Of a stretch of 64,000 nucleotides of DNA, positions 14,201-29,200 are shown piece by piece (position 1 is the stretch's first letter; each line of letters opens with the position of its first letter). The position numbers were made by a program, and so were the translations under genes. A model generated the notes under the pieces. The model ran no database searches. It was not told the DNA's origin and saw only the letters and a list, made by a program, of their open reading frames with translations. The stretch is from NCBI RefSeq assembly GCF_027744825.2, contig NC_071336.1:12215001-12279000 (forward strand), read 5' to 3'. This DNA is from Synchiropus splendidus. Its lineage: Eukaryota; Chordata; Actinopteri; Syngnathiformes; Callionymidae.

Positions 14201-17200
14201 TATTTCACGGTTGTCTCTCCTCTTTCATTCCTTATTCCAATGTCCTCCCACCACCACCACCTTCTTCCATCATCACCCTTTATTCCATCTGGTATTGTTT
14301 CTGCCCTCTCCGCAGCACACTAGTTTCTCCAGCACCAACGCCATTTCTCCTCCATAGCTCATATTCCCTTTCCTTCTCTCCCCTCTCCCATGTCCCTTAC
14401 CTTCCATTTAAAACCACTGCATTTCCCTTGAGCTCCTTATGCATTCTCTATCATTTCTTCATGAACATGTTCCAGTGCTACGTGTTGGTCATTCATTCAT
14501 CGCTGTCTTCTCCCTCTGTCCACATCCTCATCCTCAACCACTCTCATCACTTCAGCACTTGTTGAACTGAAATAATGAAAAAAACAACAACAACAATTGT
14601 GTGGGAATATAAAACAATTGTGAGGAAATTCTACTGTCTCACTCAGTGCAGCACGCTGAAACCCATGGGCCTACCCTTTCAAGTATAGCATCAGTCAAGA
14701 CAAAAAAGTGGGGCGTTCATGCTGTCTAATCACCTCCTATGTGAGAAAGAGATTCCAGGATGTAGGGCTAAATTCTTGATGCCATGTGACCAACAATTTC
14801 ATGCCTATGAATGGATGAGCTACTGAGCAGAATGGGCACTTCAGGGTATGCAAGTATGGCAAAACATGACGCCTTAAGGCCTCATAAGCCACCGCAGTTT
14901 CTGGGCAACTATTGTCTTTCTCTCCTATGTCATGCTTCTCATCTGGTTCTCTTCCATCTTTCTACCATCTCCCCTCCCTCCCTCTATTGTTGAATCTCTT
15001 TAACCAACCGCCCTCAATGGCTCGCACATTCCCACCTTCTTCCCCTATCCTTCCTTCTCCCCTTCAGTAGTTTGCCTTTCCCATCATCTTTTCATCACCA
15101 TCTCATCCCGTCCCTCATTGTCCCCTCCTCCATTACTGACCATTCTACCTATAAATGCCCTTCCATTCTCTTGATCATTTCCTTTTCTTTTTGATCACAC
15201 TTTCCTCCTCCATTATCGTCTCTTCTCCCCTCATTTTCTCTCTTTCCATCATCCTTCCCTCCTTCACATTGTCTCCTCATTAGTCCGCCGTTATCAATCT
15301 GCTAATTATTCCTCCAATTCTTCATTCTTACAGCTCCGATTTGAAATCGGTGAAGTGTGCGGCGGCGCACGTGCCTGCTTGTCTATATGCTCCCCTCCTC
15401 TAGCATCACCCACCTGACTAAGCCACCACCATGTTTTTTAAAAGCAATTAATTACAGAATGCAGCTTAATCGCAGCGTGAAGTTCGACAACAATGTGAGG
15501 TGTAAACAGACTGGGGGCCTGTTTCTGGATTTGCTCAGTGTTGGTCGCAACAAAAGGCTTATTGTTTTCCTGACAGGGCTGAGAGAGAGTCTGTGGAGAC
15601 CCCGATAAGAGCATAATAACATGTTTCCATTAACCAGCATCCCTCTCTGACCCCAGCCATGGTTGAATTGCATTTTTGTACCTGACAGACAGCAAGATGG
15701 GCAAACTAAACTCACCTTATGTTCTTGGCTACATGGGGAAAGCAGAGATAGTGAACGCACACATTTGTTTTAATGGCAGGATTAGCTGGTGTGTTGACAC
15801 AAAGCCAGAACTGACACACAAACCTTGACTGACCAGCTGACAAGCTAAACTACATAAAGTTCAAGTTCATTCAAAGGCGTCAGAAGTGGGATGTCATACA
15901 TGGTTATACATGAGGGTTCAACAAAAACAATGCTAGTGCTTTTTTCAGGTTGACTATCAGCACAGTACAAGTCTTCTAAAATAAGCTGTTAGAGGTAATG
16001 GTCACTTTGGCGTCGCAATTTCTGCCCAGAGAAAACCTCACTTCAAGACCAGCTATTCTTTTAACACCTTGTCTCATAGTTCACCCTGGACTTAATTTCT
16101 TGAGCAGAGTTATAATGCACTTATAAGTTTATGTGTCTATATGGGCCATCCTGCATTGTATTGTTGTAAATATAGCGTGAAGGGAGCTTGTAAATTTGTG
16201 CGGCACAGTTGCAGGTTTCCTGAGTTAAAAGCACAAACACAAAGAAGTCTTTCTATAGGCGAAGCTGAGAGACAGGTGGAGGCTGCAGTGAGCTGCTCCA
16301 ACTGCAGAGATGTCAGCCTCAGCAAAATGGATGGATGGATAACAACCTCATGCAGCCCTCTGTTCTTTGAGAAAGCAGGAGAGGTGGATGTGTGTTTGTC
16401 TGCGTGCGTGCAAATGTGACAGGATAAGTGTGTGTCTGTGACAGGAAGTGTGTGTGATTGAGTGCTTCTCAATGATTCCCAGACGAGGTAATCAGTGCTT
16501 GCAGGTAATTGGGTCAATTTTTCCACTTTCTTGCTCCCACTTGTGGGACGGCTGACTGAACTTTGATTAAAAAGCACTCGTCTTTGTCCTCGGGAGAGAA
16601 GCAGCTCGTCATTAGAGACTTTCCCCGGTCGGACACTTTCTTCTATTTGTGTCAAAACTTTGAACCACAGAAGTTAAAATGAAGCGGTGTACATCTGACA
16701 CAGAAGAGGAGCTGTGGTCCAAGTGGTCGCCCACCCGCGCTAACAACGTATTTTAAAAGACATGTATTCTGACAGAAGACGGAATTTTCCCAGAAAAAAA
16801 ACTGCATTAAGACTGTTCATAAAATGCAGTTGCAATGTCAGTTGCCTCTCCTTTTTCTCTGCATCTCTTCCTCAATTGTGCCTCCACTTGTCACTTTCTT
16901 CTGGTCAACATCCTGCAAAAGTGCTCCATTGCAAGTTACTCACAAACCAAAGCCATGTACATTTAAGCCGACAACAGGCAATAACAAAAATTCAATTAGC
17001 TTATCACTTTCCTGAAATTATTCTTACAGTGGTGTCAAGAAATGCAAAGTAATTAAAGTGACAATGGCAGAAAAAATATGAAAAAAAAAGTTTCTTTTTT
17101 ATTTCTTTCTTTCAGCCCAATATTCTTATCACACCCTAGTTTGGTTAGATGGAAATCTGCCCCCCTGCACACGGGGAGCCTGCCCTTACTTCTCTATTCT

Positions 17201-20200
17201 TCAACCTGGCTGCTTGAAAGTGCTTGAAGAAATGACTGCAGTTGGGTGATTGATAGCCAACACAAGCCTTCTTCAACTGCCATCAACAAACACCTGCTCC
17301 GCCTTGGCACCGGCGGAGGGACGAGGCCACCAGAGACGACCTGGCGCAGCTTTGTATTCTCCCACCTCCCTCCCTTATCTCCCATCCTCCACCTTTCTCC
17401 TCTCCATCCTCGCAGATCGATCTCCCTCCCGGGACACCTGAGACAATCAGAAGGTGTTGATTGCCATCCCGTTCGCTTTTGTGATCTGTCTCTTTCATTC
17501 ACGTCAATGACTCCGCCCACCCTCCGCCGCTGTTTCCCTGTGTCCTCACCAAGCCCTTGGCTCTCCACAGCCACTATAATGTTCCTTCCTCTCGGCCCTA
17601 AACTGCTTCATCACACCTCTAGGAGGAGCTGTTTCACATGCCCGGCCAGTTAAACCAGTCCGCTTTATTCCACTGGCTGCTGGGCTCATTCATGACCGAC
17701 CAATTGAGCAGTTAATACAATACACCCCAACCTTGTCAGAACATAGACAAGGAGAATTTCAATATTCTATGAGGTGAAAGGCTGAGTACTGTGTTTCACT
17801 GCAAAGTACACAGACAAACCCGGGTCAGGGGCTAGAAGGGGTCTCTGGGGAGACAGAAGTCTGAGGCTTGTTGAAGCCCTCACCACCCACATCATGTAAT
17901 GTGAAGTCTATCAGTGGGTGGATGTGGGGATTTCCCACCTGCGGTCAGGCCTTAGGGCAGCCACATGACCAACTTCTGGGTACATGACAAAGTCTTGCTT
18001 CACATTTCCATATTTTATATTTGATGCCTAATTGATTCATCCCGCCACCTCACTGAAGAGTCACGTTAAAAAAAACACCAAGCACATGTCGGCCTCGGGC
18101 ATCGGCTCTCAGACACATTTGTAATCTTCATTCCAAGACGGTGCGCTGAGTCCTCCAAGTCCTTTTCCAGTCGCTCTTCATTAGCAGACGTATTGATCGT
18201 CTCGAAAGCAAATAAATGGCATTACTGTTGTAGGAAAGGCATTTGTAATAATTTCTGAGCAAGCGAAATCAATAAAATGCTGTTAAGCTTCCGGAGGCTT
18301 TAATAAACATGCTCCATTTTGGAGCACTTTGTTTTGGATGGCAAAAAGAGAAGCAGTAAGGAACAAGGCGAGTGTGAAAAATGACGATCGATTCCCTCCG
18401 AAGATGAGGTGTTAAATCTGGCAGCGACTTGTCCGGACATGGAGTCACTTCCTGTGGGCTCACAGCCATCTGCTAGAGGAGGGTATTGATCAGACGCCTG
18501 CGTGACACACGTGTCAGCTTCATGTGGAACACTTGAAAAAAAAAAAAAAAAAAAAGCATCTGTCCTCCTCTCTGCTCTCTAGCTTTCTTCCTCATTCACT
18601 CAAAGCACTATTTGCATTTTTCTCTCACAATCTCTTCAGGAGACAATACATCAGTCAACGTACAATACAATGCAAAAGTCAGCATTATTGGTTATTCATT
18701 TTTTTCTACACACCTTATTTTTCTTAGTATGTATTGGTAGTTAGCATGTGTCTTTCCCTCCTCTGCCCTGGCTGGTTTGCATTAGCAGTTAGTACACCCT
18801 GAGTGAAGGTTAAGCTCGCCGCCTTCTGTCAGCAGCCGTTTAGTCCGAGACATCCAGACCCATTACTGTGAGCGACGGTGCAGCCGGGTGGAGAAGAGCC
18901 GAAACGGACCAATGAACACTTCACTCTGATTACAGACAGATTACGCTCAAGCACACACACACACACACACACATATACGGAAGCACACACGTATTTATGT
19001 CAACGAAGCAGCATATGGAGATCCAGGAAATACACATTTCAGACTCTCACAAGAAAAACAAAAATGGATGATATGGTGAACATCAGAAGAGAGCTTAAGA
19101 TACAAGTCACTGTTCTTTAAGTCCCAAAAAAAAGAAGAAAAAAAAAAAAAGTTTTTTCCCAACACTAGTTTCCACTGTTCGAAGAAGAGACTGAAGGGTT
19201 GAGACAACCCTGAGAGAAGTTGACAGACGTGAAGGTCAACCATGGGATGCAGGAAGGAAGTAAATACAGCAGCAGTAGGGAAGGCAGGAGGAACAGAGGG
19301 ATGATGAGAGGTGGAGAATGGACAGACGGACAGTTTGGCGGAGCTGTGTCCTAGAGAGACAGAAGGGAAGAGAGGGTCGTGAGCAGAGCATCCGTAGAAA
19401 ACGGGGCGGTGGAATCAGACAGACAAGCTGTCAAAATAGAAACAGCGCACTCGGCCTGACGGCCTGAACCAGAGTGAACCACAGAACTGGGGAAGGACAG
19501 CGCAATGGAGGAAAGTGGAGTCATTTGCAGGAACATTTTCTTTAAAAAAGCAAGTTTGATTTCACAAACCATTATCACGGTGTGTGGTTTGAAGGTTGTC
19601 AATGCAACTGTCCTCCTTCACCACCGGTACTCACTCCGAACACAAAAGTCACCAGTCACGTGTTCCTTAAATTTTCTTGAGTCAGCATCATTTTTTTTCT
19701 GTTTTTGGACAATTTCTAGGATTAAATGTTGACGTTTTTACTGAAACAAGCTGCTGAAACTTGTGACGGAAGGCTGTCACTCTGCAGCAGTGTCTTCCTG
19801 TTGGCAGGCTTGACTCACTTGGGGGACGATAAAAGCAAGTATACTTCTCATCTTAGCTGCAGAGAGACAATCTCGAGTAAAACTGATGTTGAGCAAAGCA
19901 CCAACAAAAACAGAAGAGAAATTCAACAAGAGTGTGACTAAGCGCTGTGCCTTCACTGAGTCCACAAACTGGCTGCCAAACCAACAGTGCAACGGCCAGA
20001 GAGGCGCTTTCCCCTCTCTGTTGGTATCACTAGTGGGATATTTCATCACAACAACCAACATTAGATGAAATCTGCCAGGCATCTTCTTACTAGATGGACA
20101 AACATAGACGAATACAGCATATTTATATGAATCTTTGCAGCACACAAACTGCATTAAGAACAAGCCAGAGGATCTGATCATCCCCTCTCACTATCAGACA

Positions 20201-23200
20201 CACCACCAGGTCTCTGCTTATCACGTGACACACATTCCTGGTGTGGACGCCACTGGATCATGCTTCACACAGCCGTCTGGTAGTAGAGAACCCCCCCGAG
20301 GGCTTGGGTGTTAATGTTTCAAACAGTAACATGCAGTGAAGGTCACAGAGCTGCAGGTCTTAAGAGGAATAACTGGGTAGCACGTCATGTGTGAAAACAT
20401 GTGACTGAGCACTGTAAAACATACCTGCTATATTTGCTCTGAATTAAATCCACCCTCTCTTTATCATAACATTGTCCATCGCTGTTGGAATTTTCTCCAC
20501 TGTGATCGTGGTTTTAGAAGCGCTCAGGCTTAAATGCTATAGATGGGTCCAGGGTGTCAAAGCCACTGAGCCACAGAAATGAAAATATGAGTCTGACTGC
20601 GATGTTGTCATGGCAAATCTAGCATAATTATCACTCTGCCTCGGAACACATTCTTTCCGCCTGCTTGCCTTCCTTCCACATTAGTTTTTAGTTCTCGCAC
20701 ATAGCTGTAGATTTGTCGCCATCAATAACCTTGATTCTCTCTTACATTATTCAGCATCACCTTCCATTTCACTTCACATGACTTGGAGGGCTGGATTTGT
20801 TCGCTCCCACCTTCAGTTTGACACGTGTCAGCCAAGTATACCACCAGCATGAAGGTTCACAAAAACAACACAACCAAGTCCATACTCTCTGCTTACAGTA
20901 GTATCACAATTATTGCAGGGGTTTTCAACTTGATCCTCAAAGGACGTTTTTTTGTTTTTTCTCTATCCAACCAGTGAAGCGCACAAAGGCCCTTGGAGGA
21001 CCAAGTTGAAGACCCCTGCTTTATTGCATTGGATTTGCACTTTGTCTGTGAGCAAGTGTGTGTCTCTTCAGGTTTGCTCTGATTCATGTTCCGTGGGTGC
21101 AGCGTTGCCGGGTCAGAAGAAACAAAGTGGACATCCTCCCAATAGGTGAGCACTCACCGCTCGTTCGGGTCGACTAATTAACAGAGGTTTGCGTTCCCGG
21201 AAACGGCTGGTTGATTAGTTAATTGTCCGCGGCAGCTTCTTAATGAGACACTGACACGGTGAGGAGAGCTGCACCAGCCTAGGCAAGTAAGAGCTCAACT
21301 ACTGGCCTTCCTCCACAAAAAGCCTGCGAAGAGGGCTTTGTGGTTTTTTTTTTTTATCTTCAGTTATCCAGTCTTACATGCGAACGTAGCAGAGTCGCTT
21401 CAAAATGACATTTTAAATCGGGTGTAGTGTGGCTCTATGAACAGCAACATCAGAAATCGGAGAGCGATACAACGTCGCAACCAACCACAGTCTCTCTGAC
21501 CCAATTCTATTTTAGCTACGTGCTTGTACACTTCAGTAGATGAAATAGCATGTGTAGCATGTGTTACGTGTCTGTCGCTATGTCTCCTACTGATGACTGT
21601 AAACTTACAACACACATCATTGTTATGTATCATCACATGCAGCATTCAAGGCACTTCAACTCCAACTCTTTTGATTCAGAACGCTGGGTTGTTTCAACTG
21701 AACTGTCGACACTCGAGTGGAACTGCCGTAGATCGTTTGGTCGAAATACGCTCTAGAGCAGAAGACACGCAGTGTCCATCAATCGCTCCTGACTGGCTCA
21801 TAGAAGCAGTGATGGGTGTAGCATGAATAAATGACATGGTGGATTGTCTTTTAGCGTGGCACATCTGGCTCTATGTCGTTCAATAACCTGTGTCTGCCTG
21901 CCGACATTGAGGGGTGTTCAGTGCATGGATGAGTAAATTAAACAATGTCATATTTTGAGAACATTGAAGCTTGCGGCAGCAGGCGCCATTGTTGTGATAA
22001 ATGCGGCGCGTGCACCGCAGGATTTCTATGCCGTTGACATGCTCATTGGTCGCATCGCTGGAAACAGAGCCGGCGCCAAACGGTTCCACTTTGGATCCTG
22101 GTTTCAAAAGTCAGATGCAGGCGCTGTGTAAAGGAGCACTGCATCCGCAATGAGATGATGGCGGACTCTGTCGGCGTCGTGTCAACAAGCCCTGAAGGGC
22201 TGTGATGTGCAGATTTAGATTAATCTGAGGGGGCAGGAGTAATTAAATCTGCTGCTAATTTCAGAGTAGACTGTTTCAGTGAGTGTGTGAATAATATATA
22301 ACACCAAGTGAAAGAGGAGGGGAGGGGCCAGGACCGCACCATATGTTCTCAAGACGGCCAGGCCACACTGACTATACCAGTGACGACTGGCGCTTTATTT
22401 GAATATGGATACATTTGTCACTGTCCAGGGTCATTTGACAAAACCTCCCTGACACCACACTGTAGACTGTCAGTCGCTGACCACACAAGGGAGTCCCGCC
22501 CTGGTCCTCTTGCCCAACCTTCATATATCAGACTTATTTTGATTCATAAAGGTGTGATAGCGTAGCAGGCTAAGACACGTCACTTGGGAATATCTGGTTT
22601 AAAACATGTGACCTAAAAGTCACACAAGATTGACTAGATCTGTTTATCCGCCGACATCAACCTCTGAGGAAGCGATGCAGATGCAGTCTTAAATGGATAA
22701 ACCTCACCTGTCACCAGGATAATGGCACCCTTTTGTGTGGCAACAGTTACTTTTGTCATTAATACATCATGTTACACACTAGAGCGTGCACATCCAAACC
22801 TGTTTGTGTCTGTCCTCTGTCTCAAAGTCACACTCAAACCCACCCAGCACACACACTGCACATCACCGGCTCTGCTGAAAGGTTGCTATGGCGACAGAAG
22901 AAAAGGTATGTATGCAGAGCAGTGGAGTCTTCTCAGGTCACTTTCTTGTCTGGTCACGAGGAGCAGACACACACTCACGTGTGGACTGGAACACATAGGC
23001 CAAAAGTGACCGTAGACTGAGTCTGAACTTCTTACCTTGTCCTGTGTGTGTGTGTGTGTGTCAGAGTCTGCGAAGCTCCACTGAACTCTCACAAATCTCT
23101 GCAGGTTGTATTTTTAGACACAGGCTGAAAGAGCCCCTCCCACCCGCCCCACTGTCACTTCCATCATCTCTCAAAATCTCTTTCGAACACACCAGATGTG

Positions 23201-26200
23201 GCTGCAGCTAACATATGAACTCTACTGCCCGGGAGCCAAGGTCAGGAGCTTTTCGGCACCATGGAGGATTTAACAAATATTTCACTTTAAGAAAGGAGGA
23301 GGGTGCATTCAGGCTGCATGAAGCTTTCCACCCGTCTCAAATGACACTTCAAAGTGGATTGACGACAAACATCAGCATCATCAAATGGAAGAGCTCCTAC
23401 GTCATGTCCAAGTCCTGGTCTGCCATGTTTTCTTTGAAAGACTGATGCTTACCAAGCACTCCCAGACGGTAGTTCATGGTCACCACGATGACGTTCCCGT
23501 AGGCAGCAAGCACGCTCGCGTCAAACATGTTGCCAGTTCCCTCCATGTAGGATCCTCCGTGGATGAACAACATCACTGGCTTCTTCCGGCGATCTCGGAT
23601 GTCTGCAGAAATGACACATTCAGTCTTCAGTTGACTTGAACAAAACATTTGAGAAAGGAGGAGTGGATGACAGACGAGATTACACGGCCGGTTTTTACAT
23701 TAAGCCTCTCTCTTCAAGGCTTCTGTTGTTGGCTGTTGGTAACACGGTTTATCCCGTTTACGTAGCTTTAACTATTCACCATCAATAGAAGACCAGGCCT
23801 CACAAGGCAAAATAGAAGACAGAAAAAGAGGAAAACAAAGAATATTTCAAAGTGCCTTTATTTATCCTTTATTCATGATCCTGTCGACAGGATTTGATGC
23901 ATGCATTTCCTTTCATTTTCAGTCACCACTGAGGCTTTGCACTCATATTAAGGCCAGCAGTGACGAGTATTGAGGCTTCATGAAACAGTGTCTTCAGTGT
24001 TTTCAGAGCACACTAGATGGCACTGTCTGTTCTAAAAGCCTTGGATTTCAACAAGCGTTCAAATTAAACCTCACATCGTTTTCAAACTGAGAGCGCCACC
24101 TCATGAGCTCTGCAAAAAAGTTCAGTTTCATGAATGTTAAATGACAAAAATACGAAATAAATACTCAGTCAGGCAATGAGAATAAACCCAAACAATTTGC
24201 ATGCACGGTAAGTCAGAAAAGGGGCAATACTGTCATGATTCGCTTTTATTTCGAGTCATAATAAGTACTTGGTTAAACATGCTCATTAACTTGGCTGGAA
24301 CCCAAGATGGAACATGGTGACAGATTCAGGACCAATTAGAGCAAAACCTTCTCAGAGGATTCATTTTCGAGAGAGATGAAAGGACTAAAGGAATTGGAGC
24401 GGTCAAAGCGGTCACACTTCCGACAGACAAGAGGCTTCTCTGCACAGCTGACGAAGATAAAGAAATGAAATAACACGGCAGAACAAGGAGTTACCAGAAT
24501 GATCGGATATTTTGTGGAGCCTTCCAACTGCATTAAATTGGCGACGATGTGAACTTGAGTAACCCCGGGATATTTTGGTGGGTGGATTTGTTGCTGCTCT
24601 GAGTTGAGCATAAAAGGTGCATCCAGACAATGACTGTGTTTTTAAAGAACTTCAAAAGTGGTGCAGAATGAGCCTCTGGATGTTGTCTGTTGAAAGGAAA
24701 AAGAAAACTCTAGAGAGGTGTTTTCCCCCCTCAAATCGTTACAGGGTTCTTCTGGAGTGTAGCGGGCTCAAATGCTTATTTCTCTGCCGACCACAGGGCA
24801 GGCATGAAGTGATGCCATTATGACGTGCAGCACTGCATCACTCACACGGGAAGGAATGATCAGGCAGCAAGATGGAAGGTCGCTATGGCGACCGCTTCAC
24901 TTACTTTCTCTTAGGGGACAAAGTACCATTGACTGTTGCCGTGGCAACATATTGCATTCATGCATTTCCAACTCCTTTGTTACCTGGATCTTATTCTATT
25001 CTACACAAACGCACATACTCCTGCGCACATATGTGTGTACTCTGCATCAGGAGATGAAGACTGGCAGGTTCCGTTATCTTGAGAGACAGAACGCAGGTGT
25101 GTGACCACATACATGAGACACACACGCGACTCTGTCACAGTTCACTCGGAGACATGACCATGGATCAGTAACGGGCTGAATTGTTTCAACGGCGATACAG
25201 TGGGACCCTCTTTGGCTCACTCTCTTATTCTCTTCCTACTCCCCCGAGTCGCTGAAAACATTCTGTTCAAGTGTATTTTTCGTTTTATGTGAAGCCTGCA
25301 TTTTTTTTTTTTTTGCTCCCATTAGACAGATATCTCAAAACAGCTACAGGACACACACACACACACACACACACGCAGAGCCTGTCCTCTAAAATGCCTC
25401 GGTGAAACAAACAGAGACTTTGTCCTTGTTTTCCGCTCAGCTGCCGAGTTCCATTTTTCCACAACTCAGCTTCTGGAATTCAGCTGCTCCCGTTTCCACA
25501 CCTCTCTGTAATTCATTTTACTCAATGATCAATATCACTGTATGCATCAGTAGAAGGCAAAAATCTGTGTTTGCTGAGGAAACAAAACACACTCATAATG
25601 CACAAGTCACATACTGAAAAGCACAAAGCTTCCCTAAAATCCACTATTGTGTGTGTGAGTGTGTGAGTGTTTCTGTGGTCATGTGCGTGTTCTCAAGCAC
25701 TAACAAAGAAGCCTTGATAAGGAATCCCCCATTGGTCCACAACCACTGCGAATGTCTGGGAGCTGGCAACCGCATTGATCTGGTATGTGGTTAATGAGCA
25801 TGAGTGGGAGGTCCTCCTGATAATAGATAACGCACAACACTGGAGCGAGTGTCATTGACTATATCTCTTTATTGACACCTGTCATCTTGGCTGAGGAGTC
25901 GGACCTTCCACACGCCCATTGTCTCCAAATTATCCTATGGTTGAGTCACGGTGGCTGCAGTCCAAGCAGTGAAGTCTTGCTTTTCCTGAATATTCCTGTT
26001 GTGATGTGTTGGGAATACAGCGACATCCAACTTTCATTTAGTCTTTTTTTCACCTTTATGAGAAAAGTTTCGCACCATGTGTGTTTTCTGATATCAGGCA
26101 ATTGTTTGAAGCAGTGTTTTGGCATGGATTCTTCTCTCCAGTGTTCAGTCAGGCAACATTTTCTGTGTGTGATGTGTCCAGAAATAGTTTTGTGAGTATT

Positions 26201-29200
26201 TGGGAGACATCATGTGAAACACTTTTCAATTTTATGTTTACCACTGGTGTCTTGTTGGAGATGTACGTATTCCAACTGCTATGTGTGTTTCATTTATTTA
26301 GGAGCCAAAGCGATCTGGGGAAACAATTTATTTTTGTCATTGTGTAATATGAGATTATGTAGGATACCAAAATTTTCATTTCCACTGTTTAAAGTTCATA
26401 GGTCTTTTAACTGTACATTTTAGTAAGATTTGGAGGAGCATCACACAAAGGCCGAGGAGGGTTACTTTGGGCAGAAGAGCGAGGGACTGAAAGACGTATG
26501 GAAGCTCTCTTCACTGACTCATACTGAATGTCAGTTGCAATTTATAACCTCTTATGTGGTTATCCTTCTTAGTGACAGTACAGAACGTCACTGTAACTAA
26601 GGGCCGTTTCACACTGCGTGCTCCGTCTCGAGACAAAGCACGTTCGACTCAGAAGTCTAAGATGTGAACACAAGCGAGTTGGGTTTTAGCCGTGGACTTG
26701 ATCCTGGCTGGAGAGCTGCACCTTGTCTCGGTAAACTCTCACCTCAGGCGACTTGGCGCTAGATGCCGGAAACTATGCGTACAGCACGACTCCACACAAA
26801 CATGATAGACGTTGAGCATTAAATGGTCTGATCGCTGTCTGGGTGGACAACATCGTTCAAAAACAACTTCTCAAAATTCCAGAACACTGAGGTGTGATGC
26901 TTCAGCGACAGGAATATGGTGGTGAGGAATGGGAGCACAGCGCGGCGGCTCAGAACTGGCGATGTGTGCGGGTGTTTGATAACTCACGTGAAATAAGGTG
27001 GTCAAGCCGATGGTGGTAAATGGGTTGTCGCGTGGATGATGACGAGACAGAACCCGCAGTGTGAAACCGCCCTAAAACGCACATCTTTTTCACGGTCTAT
27101 AGCAAATGACACGCTGTTACACATAGAATGAATGGAGCGCCATTCCATGGCATACCTGCAGTTACCTCAATCTCAACATTGAAGGTCGCCTTCTGTGTCA
27201 GTATAGGACACTAAAGTCCACTTCCCAACGTCAGTATATTACACAATGAGAGTAGGACGGCTTGTGTCTGACGAAAAACGAAGACATTTATTTTGAGCAC
27301 ATAACAGTTTATTTTAAACAAATACCCACATAAAAACGCAATTTACCCGTATATAACTTAAGTTAGAAGTTGGTTAAACCACTTTACTTTTAGATTTCTG
27401 CATGTTTGTATTCACCCAAGTTATCGCACTCGAATAATGTCTTTCAAGTTCTAACGTTCCAACCGTCTGTGTTGTCAACTTCTTTACAGTAAATCCACTT
27501 GTTTTCTTTTCCCGCTACTCAAGCAAAAAGGACACGTTTGCTTGAATTTTTGAGTCTTTTCCAACTCTGAAAACAAGTTGAGGGTATAATTATGTGTCTC
27601 GATGCTTATGAACTCACTATACTATATTTTGTATTGTTCAAAGAACACAATAAGACGGTGCTAAACGCTTCAGTGAACTAAAGAGCCTCCGGGCAAAAGC
27701 ATTGCCACTTTATTGTAGTCTTCCATTTGCGAACCGAAGAAGCGGAAACACAAACTTGTGTTGGATAGTCTCAGATGTCTTTTTTCGTTAAATAATACAT
27801 TCCGTCGCTCCTCTGCCGCTGCGCTCCCACTCGCACAAAACAATGGCTTCTTAATTGGAACTCTACTCCTAGAGTGAGGCTCCAATCAGGCAGGAACACT
27901 GCCGGAGCCCAAACCACACGGGGCCGGCACACTGGTACACACACTGTCGCACATGTATACAATATACACAAAAACGCACAACATATTTCGGAAACCCACA
28001 CACAAAGGGCTCAGGCAGCACACACACATAAACACAACTGTTAAGTCTATCCTCTTAAAAAGGTGGCGATTTGAGGATCTTTCTCCAGGTGTCCTTCGAG
28101 GGCTTTCCAGTCACTAGTTATGGGCAGCGTCGGTTCCAGTGAGATTAGGACTCATCAGTGCTGCTTACGTTACCACGTCTATTCAATATTTAAATGGACT
28201 GCATTTGTAGATGCATCCAAGTTGTGGAGGAGTTTGGATTTGGTGACATCAGCATTCCATCACTGATGTATGAAGATGTGATGGAACCAGTGAGCTCTTC
28301 AAGCAGAGACCACTGGCTATCCCTGCCACGATTCCCTGTCAGGTGCCGAGTGCCAACCGTTCTATTGTGAGAGGGACCAGTTGCTGTGGCTTGGGTGTAT
28401 TGGGAGAATGGGGTGTTCTGGGCAGGTCTACATGGAAAGGTGGCCCCAGGAGCAGCTCTGTTTCAAGCCAGAATGGCTGGAAATAGTTTCAGGGGTGAGG
28501 ATAGTCTGGGACTCCAGATCTTCTTTTTCTTCTTTGCCTTTTGGCGTCTCCCTTCAGGGGTGGCCACAGCGGATCACCCTCCTCCATCTCACCCTGTCCT
28601 CTGCTTCCTCTTCTCTCAAAAGACAGGCCAGATAGGCAGGATAATATGGGTGGAGGGACAACTTTGGCAATAGCCCTAACCTCTGATTGAAAAACATCTT
28701 GTAAAAACATCTCAGGTACAATTTCACTCTTGAGATATATGCAACTAAATTTGATAAAAGGTCACAGCAGGGTAGAGGTGATGGTTTGTGGTCTCTGGCC
28801 AGTTGTGGCCCAGATAATGACTGTATCAGAGCTCCAGAGTGACGCAAGATGTTCCCTTGAAAAGTTGTCTCATTTCAGTTGATATCTTCGCAACCTAAAA
28901 CTACATTTGGACTCTACAGTGCAAATCTCTGGCTCCTGAGTTCAGAAGTTGTTAAAATAAAGAACCCTTATAGGGCTGCTCAAGTATGACTGACAGGTTT
29001 GTAAAAGCTCCTTTACAGGCTTCTTTATCGTGTTTTGAATCCAACTGCACACAAAACAATGCAAACCATTTTATAAAGCACATTTTGGAGTCAAGAGAAA
29101 GAGGATCTCAGGATTCACCCCCCCATCAAACATCCCAATGTGCCTCGCTAGCACATTTGCATGCTTGCGTTGTGTGATCAATTGTGTGAATTGGAACCTA

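Larger units (their letters stand above)
9692..23452 (-). other. nlgn2: nlgn2 intron 2 (13.8 kb)
   Basis: GTAAGC...GTGCTCCAG. No exon-like conserved frame found on either strand. Contents seen: G-poor pyrimidine-rich tracts (9780-10420, 13960-15330), TG/CA microsatellites (11746-11763, 18952-18973, 23041-23060), a LINE-like tail near 16260-16345, a poly-A run at 18535-18555 and a 103-bp MITE (20916-21018). Confidence 0.88.

Noticed and set aside
13897..14565. 222-codon open frame on the plus strand
   Set aside because: Composition artefact of the pyrimidine-rich tract: Ser/Pro/Phe/Leu/His strings without domains; similar frames exist in the overlapping frame.
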